NCBI GenBank assembly: GCA_017562135.1 | Contig: QEYB01000062.1 | Location: forward strand, 744,001 to 808,000 | Length of the DNA stretch: 64,000 nt | DNA from: Dipylidium caninum | Taxonomy: Eukaryota > Platyhelminthes > Cestoda > Cyclophyllidea > Dipylidiidae | Reading direction: 5' to 3' | Part shown: one piece after another, positions 48,513 through 62,371 of the stretch | Layout: every line of letters begins with the position of its first letter | How positions within the stretch are numbered: the first letter of the stretch is position 1 | The notes under the pieces: model-generated | What the model saw: only the letters and a program-made list of their open reading frames with translations | Told to the model about the DNA's origin: nothing | Databases searched by the model: none | Translations under genes and position numbers: made by a program

Positions 48513-51500
48513 ATGACACAGCAAATCTTGGCCAACCCAGTGGACTCTTCTTTGGTCAGCAGCGAAGGCAGTTTACTGACGGAATCGAGAAAATACTCAG
48601 TTGTCAATCCACGCGTGTCAATGGATGGAGGTAAGGCGTCAGGCTTCTGAATGCATCCAGGCTTCTGAATGCATCCAATTAACTGTTCTATTGACTTTGG
48701 CCAGTTGTCCAACTGCCCCAGTAAATAATCTAGTGACTTACTAAGTTCATATTGCAATTATGAAAATACTTACACATAAAAAGAATGACTTGGTCTAATC
48801 AAGCCACTTCGACTGGAAGTTGAATTATCCAAAACGGGGAATAGATAAAATGCAATCAGAAGTCCTCGACGAACCAGAATTTACGTAAATAATTGATAAG
48901 CCGTGGAACCTGAACCATTTTCTATATCGTCGTAAAGATACCTATCGTTGACTAACAACCTCTTCTGTGTTAATTTATTGCGAAAAGTTCAGAAGCACGT
49001 CCAGCCCTTTTATTTACCAGCGGAATAGAGATGAGTCCCAGCTCTCGCCATCTCTCAGCCCTAAGTGTCCACTACAACCACACATGTGTGTATGCGTACT
49101 CATGAATCATTGGAACTTGAGCAGAGAGAAGGTCCGAGACCAACATTTCCGAGATAGACGGAATGTACTCTAACACGAAGCTTCCCTAAATATTTGGCTT
49201 TTGGCGAACCATGGAGCATTTCGTCTGTCCTGAGACTTTCAGGCAGGAAAGGCAAAAGCATTTTTGAATTGGCAGGTATAGACAGGAAATATTTTGTGCA
49301 GTTTTTTGCATCCGTCTTCTTGTAAGAGGCATAAAAAGTTGGTTGACCAGCAAGCATTAGAAAAAGCTGGAGAGTGGGTAGGCCTGATCACTTTCCCCAG
49401 CCATTTAGTTTATTTACTTGTACCAGACAAAAGTGGCCATCTTAGGGAGAGAGGACCAGCGGAAAGTGAACAACCAAGGGAATCGTGTGAAGTGATCATC
49501 GCCAGTTTTCCTCAAATGATGTCCAGTACGAATATCATTTCACACCCACTTTCTCGCGCCTAACCTTGGATAACATGAGATAGCAGTAACTAAAACCATA
49601 TTCATTCGACTTTTCCCTGCGGGTGATCATTCCTTATGATTCACATATGATCTTAAGATTTCAAATTCGTATTTACTACAATAGTAAAATCTAAAATAGT
49701 GTTGTTTGTTATCTGTGCGGGAGATGGGAGGATAGGGAGGGACAATGCTCTATCGAGATGTCGGACAGGACTGCCGCCGTGGCAGAGAGAGAACCGCAGT
49801 CGAAGATCTGACAGAGAAGGTGAGACTATCACAATCAACCGTGTTTGTGGGGAGGGCGATCACATGACGATGATTAGTGAGTGGGGCGGGAGCGCATACC
49901 ACGCATCAGTCTTCGCCACTCCTCCTTCCGTCTGGAAACAAACCGAGATTTGCTCGTAACAAACTTACAGATCTTGCACATAAATAACATCAACTACGAC
50001 TTCTCGCAGGGATTATCCATTGCCCAAGCAAGGAACTTTTGAATACCAATTGTCCGCTCTCATGAAAGAATCGGCTGTTTTCCCAAGTGAAATTAATTGA
50101 CGGCGGCAGATCATTTATCAAGCGATCGCTTCTTCTTAAATCTTTCGCATTTTTGTACGAGACATTATATCAATTTGGTAACAAGGCATTGGTTTAAAGC
50201 ATTTAGGGAAAAAGGTCAAGAATATGCCCTCAAATTTAGATAACTTCGATGTCTAGAAAAATACTAGTCCCTCGTCATGCAAACAAGCAAGAGCGCAAGT
50301 AGAACCCACTTTTTGAGGGTTTATAGTATGCTGATGAGTTGGAAACTTGATAACAAAGTGCTACACGCAGGGGATAACTGCATGAACGGCAGAAATTCCT
50401 TCTACGCTATTACCTTGTGGGTCACTGAGTGCTGTCTCGAGATACGAGGTGGAAGTGGGGGGGAAGGTGAAGTGGTCACACTACCACATCTTCAAATTTT
50501 AAAAATAATTCCAACTTGAGCTGATTTAACTCCGTGAAAATGATTCGTTCTCTATAACATGGGAGAGCATGAATAGTAGATGTCCTCTAAAATCCTTGAG
50601 CATCGAGTTTTAAGCTATGACCCCCACCGAGAGTCAATTACACTGGTGAAATAAAACGCCAAGTTTGTTTGTGAATGGAAGTGGACAAAACATTTCCTCT
50701 TTGAATGTGTCATTGACACTCGTTTAACAGTGACCTAGGCTGTCTGCACCTGTCGAAAAAAGTATTAGTTTTCAAACTATAAGCAGGCAGTGCTACAGGA
50801 AAGACATAACACCACTATAATTGCTTGTATATTTTGATATGATCCCAGTATTGCTCAGCGTATTACTTTTATGGGCGCGTATAATTTGTAAAACATGAAT
50901 TGTGAAAGTTGAGAACCATTGAGGGCTGCTCCCACCAAAAAAAGTTTTCATTATATGGCGTGTCATCTCCGGAAAACCAATGTATGAAAGTGTTTTTGGC
51001 ATTAAACTCTTAATACAAAATTATCATATCGTTGGGTCATGATAAACGGACACTTTAAACCCCATGTACACTCCCCTTGACATAAAGTTAGACGCATTCA
51101 GATGTGGATTTAAAGAGATAAGAAGCCTTTCTGGCACTAACTTTGGTTCTCTCTCCGAAGTTTTCCTCTTTGCCTTTGGCGGCCACAACTTTTGGTGTCT
51201 AAGTAACAATTGTTAATTGTATAAGCCGCATTAATTTCCCGAAGGTGCCATGTTCCTCTAAAATGTTCACTGCCAAAGTAACCTTCACTTATTGTTGGCT
51301 TTGAGCGGAGTCAGATATTCTAAGTGCATTTAGCGCTAAATAAATGCGTTCTAAATTAACTTTGCAGTTCGGCTTATGCAGATACTGTGGACGAAATAAT
51401 TTACATGTTTAAAACTCTGCAGATAACAAATGTGTCATCGAATTCATGCAGTGTTCTCGGTAATGGAAGCAAAGTAGGTTCCATGAGTCCCCTATCGCCC

Positions 51501-54500
51501 CCAGATAATCACAATTCGAGTCGCAGTTAGTCCTCTCCTCCTTTACCTCATGACGGATGCGACTGAAGGGATCAGTCCTCAGCGTAAAGCGTGTAAGAAA
51601 TGTGGATTGCTGCTCCGGCGGAAGTTATTTCATGGAGAGTATGTATCATTTTGAAATTATCTATAAATTAAGTTGAAGCAGCAAACTTGCTGGGAAGTCG
51701 TAGACGAATATGGGAAAGGGATTTGATAGTCGTCAGATAAAGTGGCCTGGCACGATCGCATGCCTGAAATGTCAGGTAAAATTACGAAAAGGTGAGTACT
51801 GCACTACCATCATACCTAACTGCTAACCTCAGCGATTATCGGGGTTCACATCTTTTTTCTCAGATAAAAAAGAACTCATGAGCATGTATTTGTAAAAAGG
51901 CCTACATTTAAGAATAATTTGTTCAGGATGATCTATATATACACGGAGTGGATTCTCTGGTCACTTTCAGGCCATTCCTATTGAAACAACATCGTTGTAT
52001 TTCGCTACACGCAGTTTAGGAATGAACATTAAGAGAAAGCATTCCGTTTTCCTACATCTTGTCCATCCATTCCTTCCGCTTGCTGGTTTAATGGAGTCTT
52101 TAAGGCCGCGATGTCCATAGGCTATTTGGAGTGGGTTTTACGATGCATTCTTCTAAGACGAAAGTTTATTACCGTAACAGTCAGTCATTTGATACTACAA
52201 AAGTCGACTGTTACGGCAAAGGCTCAGGAGGAGTCTTGAAACATTGATGGGGACTATGGCGAAGCAGGAGGCGGGGCTGCTCCAACCTCCCCTTTGCCTT
52301 TCTTGGCGAAAGCAAAGTGTCTACTATATGCTTCCTAACTACAAACTTATCTTCCCCTAAGTGAAAAGGAATTGACTGGTATGGGGCGAGTAGCGCTTTT
52401 TGCCAATCCAAAGAAGTCTTCTCTTCTCAAAAAGCAAAAATTTTCCCCTCCTTTATCGTTTCCAGCGTTTGGCAGGCCCTCGAGCCGAGAAGATGCCACA
52501 TGAATTGAAGTGAGCTGGTAATCCAAGTCGCCACTTAAAATGACTATAATAGCATAGGTGGGGAAAAGCAAGTCTTCTCCTTTTATCCACTCTTTTTTTA
52601 GGTCAGATATCCAAATCCAAAGGCATGGGATGCTGCAGCTACGTACTTCTGGCTCTCTCTTACCTTGTCATCGTACTCACGTTCCCAGTCTCCATATTTT
52701 TCTGCATCAAGGTATGTCTTTTTTATTTTTGTGTTTCTTTGCTCACTGGGCAACAGTACTTGAATGTTATTACTTTTTTCCTTCTCTCCATCGCCGTGAC
52801 AACGGAACGCCATTAAACCCCACTAGGTGGGGTCTTGGCAAAATGCATTCCACTTTGTAGATTGCGTTTTGGAGGGAGTGAGCGCCTGGGTTAATAAGGA
52901 CTAAACTGTCCATTTGTCATTCCCATAAGTGATTGTCGAGAATCCCTTGATACTCCTACTATCTGCCTTTCCACACCTAAATAAGACGGAATTTCCACCA
53001 CCGCAGGACTAAAATAAACATGATAAAACCCCTAATTTTGTGCGCTGGTGCAAAAATTACCTGTCATAAGCGAAGATAGCTAAAAAAATCGCGAGTCGCT
53101 TGAGGCGTCAGGTTAGGGAGAAATGCAGGCATGTGGACGGGATTTGCAGTCGGTTTGGTAAGACAGTGTGTTTTCTCGCTCATTAGCGGGGAAGACGAAA
53201 TGACTTCGTGGTTGCATTAATGAAATAACCGGATGGGATCCCCGTTGCCCCTGGTGAGATGGCAGGAATGTGTGGCCCTTCCGCCGACAAAGTGTACCGT
53301 TTGTCGAAGCGCCCTCGACAGCCGTGGCATTAGCGTCAGCAGCAGCAATTCATTTAGTGGAAGGAGGTTTCTCGAAGCTTCTTGGAGACAAGTGATAGGC
53401 TTTTGACCAAAGAAAATCACAAAGACTGCTCATTGCCACTATTTCTTTCAAGTCTAATTAGGGGTGATTTAAATTTGAGTCTTATTGTGGAGTAAGAAAG
53501 CTCAAAACTTCTGGCTCAGGGCAGTTTGCAGGCAGCATCACGCACTCGATTGTCTACGTCGGAAATACGATCGGAACTATCAAAAGGGCGGTGGAGGTGG
53601 GGGGGGGGGGGGGGGGGGCAAGAAGGGGCCGTGGGGGCTGTCGCGTGCTTGTCTTTGCCTCGAGGAAGCCTCCAGACCGATGTCGACGGGGACGAATTCA
53701 TTGGTCGAACGTCAGTCAGCCTTCGTAGACTCCCAAACATCCATGATTTAATGGTCTGAAAGGACGTTTTCGCCTCCAGTAGATTAAAACACCTTCCTCA
53801 TACAAATGCCACTACACGGAGGGACACATTTTTCGAGAGTGAATGTCCCCTCGCTCCTTACCTTAATCATTTCACGTCTTCTAACAGCCCTTTTATTTGA
53901 CCAGTGGGGAATTCATTTACCTTATATAGCCCGGCAAGATCCGTAAAGTTTGTTACCGGTCTGGGGATGAAATGTGAGCGGGACGAGATGCTCTTCGGCG
54001 AATAATTCAAGTCCATGTGAGTGCTTCTTCTCGGCGAGGCAAACGAGCAAGCTGACCACGTCGCTGCCCTCTTTAGCCGCCGCGGTCGTTCGTAGATCTG
54101 CGGCGGGGCCCACCGGCGCGGAGGAGTCGCCCCTGTAGGGGTGCGGACGCAGTCCGCCGCGATGGGATACCCACCGAGTCAGCAGAGCCCACCAAAAAGC
54201 CCACACATGCTGGAAGTGAATTGTTCGAGTTTTTCACTTTCATTTCGGAGCTAAACGAAGATGTCATTAATGTCAGAAATGAAAGACTACAACTTCGCAT
54301 GGCTAAATGACCTTTAGCTGGTTTTACGGGAATCTCACAGCCCATGAAAGCGCCTCAAACTTCAGACGCCATTAGTTCCGGACTAATTACTTTACCGAGT
54401 GAAAAACACACCGTCGCCTGAGAGTATGCGATGAACGAGTCTAAAGATTATGCGACGCTATTTAAAGGAATTTTAGCGTGACTGCTGCTTCCTCCATTGC

Positions 54501-57500
54501 AATAATAAAAACTGTGTAGGGATGACTTTTGACAGTTGAAAGTTGTGTCAAAAGCAATCAAACCTCCCGTCGTTTTTCAATCATCCCTCGTCCCCTCCAT
54601 TCCGAAAGCATAACAAACTTCGCACAACTGCCTCCATCGAGACCGTTTGCACACTTACACCGGAGAATTACGGCTTGTTATGCATCTGCTCCTTGGTCGA
54701 GGCAGCCTGGAGAAAGGAAATTCACAAGACGATGGTTATTAACCGTCCACTCTGGCGGTGACTGGTAAATGGAATGCTGGAAAGAATGGCGAGATCGTAT
54801 CTCCTCTGCTTTCCTCCTCCCTTACCCAAGTGAAAATAATTTGCCGACGTGACAAGACGACAGTTAACCTTGACAGTTTGCAGGGAAATTCACCATGGAC
54901 CGTCGCTGCTTTTCAGGAAGGCAAATAGCGTGGGGAACATCTCCCTACTTTGTTTACCCCGAGTGCTAAGACTGATAATATTTAATTAGGTGAGCCTCAT
55001 CTCGGCGGAATAAGTTAGGGAGGTACGGTGGTCCGGGTGCAGGCACAGCGTCTCCGTGTCGCAGAGAGGCGACCACACCACCTCGGCTGGCGGCGCGTTT
55101 CGAGGGGAGGCGATGTAAAGCGCCTTTGTTAATTTCGTGTGTTCAGCGTGAAGTAGGGGAAAATCAGTTAATTAAATGGAAAATAAGTCGCCATAACAAT
55201 GTTTTCGCACATGATTCTACACTTATTAGCCATTCCGTTGAGAAATTCGGGCAGATGACCCCGTCCGCGGGGGGGAGGGGCAAAATGTCACCATGTGCTC
55301 GGTAATGGCGTTTTCCGCAGGGCTCCACTCCTGTGCGCGTGAATCCTGAGAAGGAGTGGCCCAAAATTATGGCCATATACTTATTTAAATTTACTTCTTC
55401 CCCACCGCCTTCTCCAGGTCATCGCAGAATACGAACGGGCTGTGCTTTTCCGACTGGGACGAATCCTTCCGGGCGGTGCTCGGGGTCCTGGACTCTTCTT
55501 CACCTTCCCTTGTCTCGATATGATTCGCAAAGTGGACCTCAGAACGGTCACTTTCGACGTGCCTCCTCAAGAGGTAGGACAATGTCTAACCACCGCCTCG
55601 GGGTTCTCTTCGCGTCCACTTTATCGTGCCATCATGTAGTTGAAATGCTGTTGGGAGTCTTTATACCCTCACTTAAGTGTGGATTAGCTACTTTTGCCCC
55701 CCATTCGAAGTGGAATGAAGGGAGAGTTAGTCGGACATGCGGAAGACTTGCTTCTCCACCAAAGAGCCATTTAATCGCCGCCGCGAATGCAACTTCTCCT
55801 CCGCGCTGGGTCGATTGTGAGTCTTTGTGTTGAGGAGATAAAGCGTTATGAGACCGGCATCGTCCTATTCGTCGCCCTGCAAAAAACTGACACATTTCCC
55901 AATCGAGTCAATCAAAAGTTGTTTGTGTGTACTCCACTAAGCCTCTGCAGTGCAGTCCACAGTTCCTCCAAAAAATCCGACTACGACGTCTCGCTAGAGC
56001 GACTCGGACTCGGGAGGCGCCTCGCCGCCAAGTTGATTTTACTCCCCGAGGGCAAAATTGAACGAAATGGCCATTAAGAGGACGAGCAAAAGTGCGCTCT
56101 CCCAACGACTTAACTGAGGCTAAATGGGGCTCGGTCGCGGGTGGTGAAAAGTTAGCGATTGTTGGAAACATCGTCGCACTCTCTCCCTGCCAAAAAAACA
56201 CTGCATTCGCGTGTTGGCTCATCGTGTCTCCGCGTTGGTTTAAAAGTAGATTGAAATTATTTCACCAAACGTAAATTAATCTTGTGCATTTTCATCGAAA
56301 GCCCGCTTCTCCGTCCCAGATACGCAGGGCGGAGGATGTAGCGAGAGGCTTCAGAGCTTTTTCTCTGTCCCCGTAGTGGGGACGGTCTGGACGGCGGGAG
56401 CCACGCCGCGAACAGCCAATCCTCCCTCCCCGTGGAAATTCGCAAAAAGGCGGCTCCATGATAGTTCAGCCATTCTGGTGCCTCTCTTTCACCCAGCGAC
56501 TCTCTGCGGGTATATGCTTGCTTTTGAAGTAACCACAAAGAGGCGCGTAAATTCTAACATCCTTTTGCCCGTCGAGACCCTTGCGCTAGACGAGTATGAA
56601 CTAATGGAGGGGTAAAAGTTTCACTCAAGGCCTTGCAAAACCCGCTAGGTTCTCACCAAGGACTCGGTCACGGTGGCAGTAGACGCCGTGGTCTACTATC
56701 GAATATACAATCCTGTGGTTGCCATCACCAACGTCGAAGATGCCGATCGTTCCACGCGGCTTCTGGCGGCAACCACGCTGCGCAATGTGCTCGGCACCAA
56801 AAACCTCTCCGATATCCTCTCCGAGAGAGACTCCATCTCCGGCATGATGCAGGTCCGTTCCTCCTCTCCTTCTTTCCTTTGTTCGCCCGTATTCTCGGCC
56901 CATTAGTGGTCAGGCTAGGGGAGGAAACTGTCCTCGGGCCAGTTGAGGAAGTAAACGGCTAAAAGTCTCAATCGCTTCCAGGCTCTTGCGCATTCCCCCC
57001 CCCCCTCTCTCCTCCTCCTCCTCCTCCGAGTTATGCTGAACTGGTCGAGGGGAATTGGGGTGCTGCCGGCGCATCCTCCGCACATGCAGCCCCCAAGTGA
57101 TGCCAATTGCCACTTAAATCATCTAAAAGTGCAACGATAGGCCAGTGGCGGTGAGTTTTTCCGGGCCAGCGACTTTGTTGGAAAGAAGTTAACCACGTGG
57201 ACAGTGTCTTGGCTAAAAGTCCTCTTCACCGAAGGCAATCAGGCAAATCGTGTGGCTTTTTCTTCAGCTTCTAAACATGAATTTGGTGCATCATCCTCCG
57301 CTTTACTTCCCAACTGTGTGAAATATTTTCGAAAACACATTACTAGCTCGAATATGTGCAAGCTGGGAGGCGGTGGAGACTGCGAAGGAAAGTAAAATTG
57401 TTCTTTTCCTCCACTTGATCACAGAGAAGTTTGGAGGCCACGCTGACCGCCCAGATCGTCTGAGGTGGAGAAAGTCGGAAAAGCAAGTGTTGAGGAGACG

Positions 57501-60500
57501 TCGCCCTCGGTGGGGACAGAGTTGAAGGCTTTTCTCCCCGTTTCAGAGCCACATCTTCAGCACGAAGTGAAGTGGAGTCGAGAGAGAGAGAGAGAGAGAG
57601 AGGAAGAAAGAGATAAAAATCATTTGTGTACAATAAAACTGGAACAAAAATGAGCTGTGGGGTGGGAACGAGGAGTGCATCAGATGCGAATTGGGCGCTC
57701 TGCCAGTCAACAAGATATTTTTGGCCCATGATTTCGTGGAATTTCTCCCATGGCATGGAGACCCAACATTTCCTCATACCCTGAATAAACACACACACAC
57801 ACGCAAACGAATGGGCGCCTTCTCCTCAATTATGTACAAAATGACAAAAATTAAAATCGTCAAACTAAAAATAGTCTGGTGACTGGTGTCGGGGCTGATG
57901 TGACCCTCACCGACGGCTATCTTCTTGGGTAGACTATATGAATTACGTTAAGTACGCGATTTATTCCACTTCAGACCATGCTGGACGAGGCGACGGACCC
58001 CTGGGGAGTGAAAGTGGAGCGAGTTGAAGTGTAAGTCCTGTCTTGTAACGATGCTTGCACTGAATGGGGAAAAGTGCCTGCTAATGAAGTCATCGAGGAG
58101 AACAGTGGGAAACGACTTTTTTCTCACCCTCCCCAGAGCCCACGAGACGCCATTTGAGACGTTCGGTCTGCTCCCTTGCGCAGGTGTGAATGGGGAATTA
58201 AAGACACAACTGACGGCTTCCACTGCCTCCTCCTTTCCTAATTTATACTCAGCACCACTTCCTGGGCCAGACGAAAGGCGACGAGGCTCCGATTAAACTC
58301 AAGCCTTTGGAGGAAATCAAAAATGCCCAAAAATACCTCATCTGTCGCCGTCGTTGGTCTCTTCCCCCTTTCATGCAGACCTGATTCCACAAATATTTGG
58401 AATAGTCACATTCGGGAGGGTGGATTTTTTAATCTTCAACCGGCGGTATTGCAGCAGTAGACGGAAACTTTTCAGTCCCCCATTGCAGAGAGGGGGAAAA
58501 TAGACTGCGGAGTTGCATACTGCGGCCAGAAGAGGGGCACGCAACCTCCTCTCTCCCCTCTCCCCTCCCCCTCCCCCCATTTTGCATAAGTTAATGAGGA
58601 GGAAGCCACGTAAATTTTTCCTTCGGTTAGCTGGTGGTGAGGCACCTTTTGAGGGCGAGAGGAAAGCTGCCTCACGCGACAGCAGAACGCATTAATCTCC
58701 GTCCGGTCGGTCGAGTCGAGTCGAGTCGGTCGGCCGCCGCAAGAGTGTAAACGAGAAGGAGCGGCTATAGCCTGCGCCCTTCCCAAGAACCTCCTTGAGG
58801 GCTTCTCGTGACTTCGTCGGTATCCAAAGAAAATGTCATGAAATTAACTGCCACTCGGGCTATCTCTCGTGCGTCCACGTCTGCCCTCCAAGCATGTCTC
58901 GAGGGCTCGAAATCCTCTGGGCTCGTGCCTAAATGGGTCGGGAGGGTGAAACTCACCAGTTGATAATGCGTGCACAGAGGACGCACCTCTCTGAACCGAA
59001 AACAATGACTTGTTGCCGCTTCTCCTTCTTCAGGAAAGATGTGCGTCTACCAGTTCAATTGCAACGAGCGATGGCCGCCGAGGCCGAGGCTGCAAGAGAG
59101 GCTCGTGCCAAGGTAGGTCCTTCTTCCCCTCCCGCCTCCTCAACACCAATAACACATAGTAACACCAAAACTAAACTAGTCGTGACATCTGGGCACCTCT
59201 TAACTGCTAGGAGGAGAAGGCGAAGGAAGAGGTGGCACACTCCTTGATTAATGACTAAACGCCGTCCAGATTGCCTCTTCTGCTACTGTCTCGACGCTCC
59301 ATTTGTCTCCTGCACAGTTGACAGGGAAGCATTTTCGCTTCTCCTCATTCCTCCCTCCCACAATGAATTCCTTTCCTTAATCAGTCGGCCTATTTCGCCA
59401 ATGCGCGATTTTTAGGCAACCTAGGCACACTCCGACATTAACCGTCGTCGCACCCTTCTGCTGTTTCCGGGGATTTTCCCGTATAATCTTATAGTTTCAG
59501 GCGATGACAAAGGGGAAACTGACTTTTTAACTGGCATTTAAAAGGCACTTTAGGGAAGCATTTCGAATTTCAGCAAACTAACTGTCTTGCTGTGTGTCTT
59601 GAAATCCTCCTCTCAGCCCCGCGCCCCGCTTTTCATCTCACCCGAGCCCAAGTGAGCTGGAATTTCACATTTCCGGTGGCGAAAGTGTCCTCCTCTTCCC
59701 GAACCATCATTTTGTGGGACAAAATCCTTTCCGTAGGTCTCCAAAACGCTCCATTGCACCCTCCGAGGCTGTCGGCGGCAAGACTTTCAGGTGTTGCTGG
59801 TGACAACAGAGGCAGGAAGTCAATGGCTTCTGATTATTTTCACATAGAATTGGGGGCGTCGGTGTAGAAAATCCTGTGTAAAAGCAATTTGTCTTAGCCA
59901 GTGCACAATCAGTGGCCGCATGAAACAATTAGCCTGTCGGCTCGTGCCAGTGGATCAGAGGCGCGTCACGAGACGGTCGCGTTTGGCCGCGTTGCAGAGG
60001 TGATGCGTCCGTATGGTCGAACCTGAAATACCTTGTGCTCGTCAGACCCGCCTTTATTCTTTGAAGACAACCTCGTCGCCTCTTTCTTCTCCGTTTAGTT
60101 GTGCAGTGGAAGGAGAAGAAGTTGAAAAGATCTCCTGGTTGAAAATCTCTCGTGAACTATATTGTTCACCCATCGTAGGACGGCTGATGCCCCGTTTTGT
60201 CTTCACCTTTGCCTCCATTCATTTTATCGCCTTCCATCGTCATCAGTAGGTTCCGTGTGAGACGCGCTACACTGAGTGCCGGTTGGAGTGGAGGATCAGA
60301 GGCCTCCTTCTTCAATCAGACATCGGGCAAATCACGGGCAAGTGAGTGAGGCCCACTTTCCGCAGCAGAAGTTCTGTTGATCTGGCGGGAGCACTCGGAA
60401 GCATGTGCCTATTTCGTCGAGCACCGAGTCGCTGTCTCCTCGACACCTCCCCCCACCAAGGCGGAATGGGCAGGAGTTGTGGTCGCCTGCACAGAATGTG

Positions 60501-62221
60501 GACGTTTCGGCGACTTGTTGGAGGGCGCCTGGCGCTCCTGGGGCGCAGGGCGCAGACCCGGGCAGAATGGCTCGGATTCCAGCCGTGGGGACCTGCGATT
60601 TTTCCCGCGCTTTCGGGTCACGCTGTTGGATTTCCATTCGCCTCCGGCGTGGTTATCAAGGCAACAACCGGCAAGAATGCCTTCTGCGTCTTGCATACGC
60701 AATGACTTTCGCATGCTGATGAGACCGCATAGTGCGTGGAATACGTTAGGATTTTGCCTCGACCCTTTCCCCTCCATTTTAATTAACAAGTGTGCCCACA
60801 ATCGAGCCACTGGCGCAGATAGTCACTTTGCCTTGGTGTCCACTTCCGTCAGATGAAGATCAACGCAGAAGTGGAGGCCAATCCGAGTGATAAAATTAAC
60901 GCGTTTTAGCTGCCTTTCCGCCTTAAATGCGTTAATGAGAATTTGTTGTCAGTTGTCATGACGTTCTGTGGATGGCCACGTATCCCCCGCGTGGTCCAAA
61001 ATCCCCCTAATTGGAGTTCGTGCAGAGATTTGGAGGTGCAGCCCCAGCCTTGACGAGTGACAGGGAGGATTGAAGACCACCGTTTTTGACTGGCTGAATT
61101 TGTACATTTCGTGCGGCATTTCTCGAAAGGAGAGTGAGCAGGACGCGGGAGTCGAGCTCGTTCATTTCGAACACTGATGTGAATGAAAATAGCCGAAGAT
61201 CCTTTTGTGCAACCGGCGGAACAGCGCGCCTGGAGGCGGGTGAAGGCATCGGCAGCCGCGAAACCTAGCTCCAAGGAGACGAAGCTGCAACCGCATTGAC
61301 GACGTTTTCGACAACTTGTGCATTTGCCGACCGACGAATAACTGTCCTGACAAGCTCTCATTAAACACACCTACTCCTCCGACCATACGACGTATGGCGA
61401 CGAAGCGACTTGGTGTCATTTCATTACACGAAATGTCGTGCTGCGGACACGTCGTTTGTTCGACCTCGATGCCAATGCCTGAAGGCGAATTGCGTCAGCG
61501 AGGTCTTTCTTCCAAGGCGATTCGTGAGGCGTTTTTTCCACATCGACGCGTCTTGTTAGGTTGCGCCTTCTCTATGGACAATTTTACTGCCTTCCGAATT
61601 TAATAATTTAAGGGAATAACTTTCCGCTACGGAAACATCTCCGTTCGGAGTCAGAGGCAGCGTCAGTCATCCCTACCGCGGGGCATAATAGGCAGCGCCG
61701 AGGGGCGGAGCGGGGTGGGGCAGGGGCAGGGCGGGCGAGGAGCTCAGCCATCCATGCTTGCGCTAATTTCCAATGCAATTACGTTACTGGTGGCCTGCAC
61801 TTAACGCAATGTTTAAAAAAAGCACCCGAAAATTTTTTAGGTAATTGCTGCCAGAGGCGAACAGAAGGCCTCGCAGGCTTTAAAGGAGGCAGCGGATGTG
61901 ATAAACGAGTCGCCATTCGCCATTCAACTGCGCTATCTGCAGACTCTCAGCACCATCTCGGCGGAGAAGAACTCCACCATCATCTTTCCACTGCCCGTTG
62001 ACTTGGTGACGCATTTTATGCAGGGAAGCCCCCCCAATGCTCCCTCCCTCTCGGGCGTCCCCTCCTCCACCACTCCGTCGTCGGAATCGGTGACAGTCGC
62101 GGCCGCGTCGGCAACACCAGAGGCGTTGGCGACTCCTCCGACAGCAGTCACGCCGGCGCCATCGCTGTCGACCAGCACGCATTCGGCGCTCCTCCGCCGG
62201 CTCCCCGAAGTCAAATTATGA
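48513..62221 (+). CDS. STOM: Stomatin (SPFH/PHB-domain membrane scaffold)
   Basis: Exons: 48513-48630, 52602-52711, 55418-55573, 56649-56852, 57975-58030, 59034-59112, 61841-62221 (TGA). All phases match, giving 367 residues. Stomatins insert a hydrophobic hairpin into the inner face of the plasma membrane, oligomerise in cholesterol-rich microdomains and modulate ion channels (the MEC-2/UNC-1 group in nematodes). Visible: a Ser/Thr-rich cytosolic N-terminus; CC followed by the hairpin (about residues 46-76, with a central Pro in [10 protein letters not shown]); [97 protein letters not shown]; and the C-terminal [20 protein letters not shown] oligomerisation/raft motif. The adjacent Cys pair (residues 49-50) is a likely palmitoylation site. 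A Ser/Thr/Pro/Ala-rich tail (about 303-367) extends past the usual end and finishes in EVKL. The start is the first ATG in the exon before a good donor. Introns run 1.0-4.0 kb. Confidence 0.95.
48641..48676 (+). repeat. Perfect 18-bp tandem duplication
   Basis: Two adjacent identical copies of AGGCTTCTGAATGCATCC start 11 nt inside stomatin intron 1. It is probably a recent slippage or duplication event. Confidence 0.9.
53599..53618 (+). repeat. Poly-G tract (20 consecutive G)
   Basis: Twenty uninterrupted guanines sit within a longer G-rich stretch in stomatin intron 2. It can form a G-quadruplex in the non-template strand or the intronic RNA. The exact length may be affected by sequencing or assembly. 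Confidence 0.9.
56995..57027 (+). repeat. Poly-C plus (CTC)n pyrimidine tract
   Basis: Eleven C residues are followed by CT and CTC repeats inside stomatin intron 4. It is a homopyrimidine stretch without acceptor context. Confidence 0.8.
57580..57602 (+). repeat. (GA)n microsatellite
   Basis: A run of about eleven GA units lies in stomatin intron 4, between the exons ending at 56852 and starting at 57975. Confidence 0.85.
58707..58734 (+). repeat. GTCGA/GTCGG short tandem repeat
   Basis: Repeated GTCGG and GAGTC pentamers form a short imperfect satellite in stomatin intron 5. Confidence 0.6.
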
Positions 62222-62371
62222 GAGCCTCGAACACCTCACCAAGCACAACCAACGAAGCGTTCGCTGTCTAATGCCTCCTCTCCCATAACCTCCTTATCTC
62301 TTCCCCCATCTTAACACAAAAACGCACTTTTGCCCGTTGGTGAAGTGGTGCCGACAGTTCTCCCTCCTTCT

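Noticed and set aside
60346..60856. Several long overlapping open frames on both strands (up to 159 codons)
   Set aside because: They lie inside stomatin intron 6 in GC-rich DNA where stops are rare. No frame shows a domain, and all frames are open together, which is the signature of composition and not of coding.
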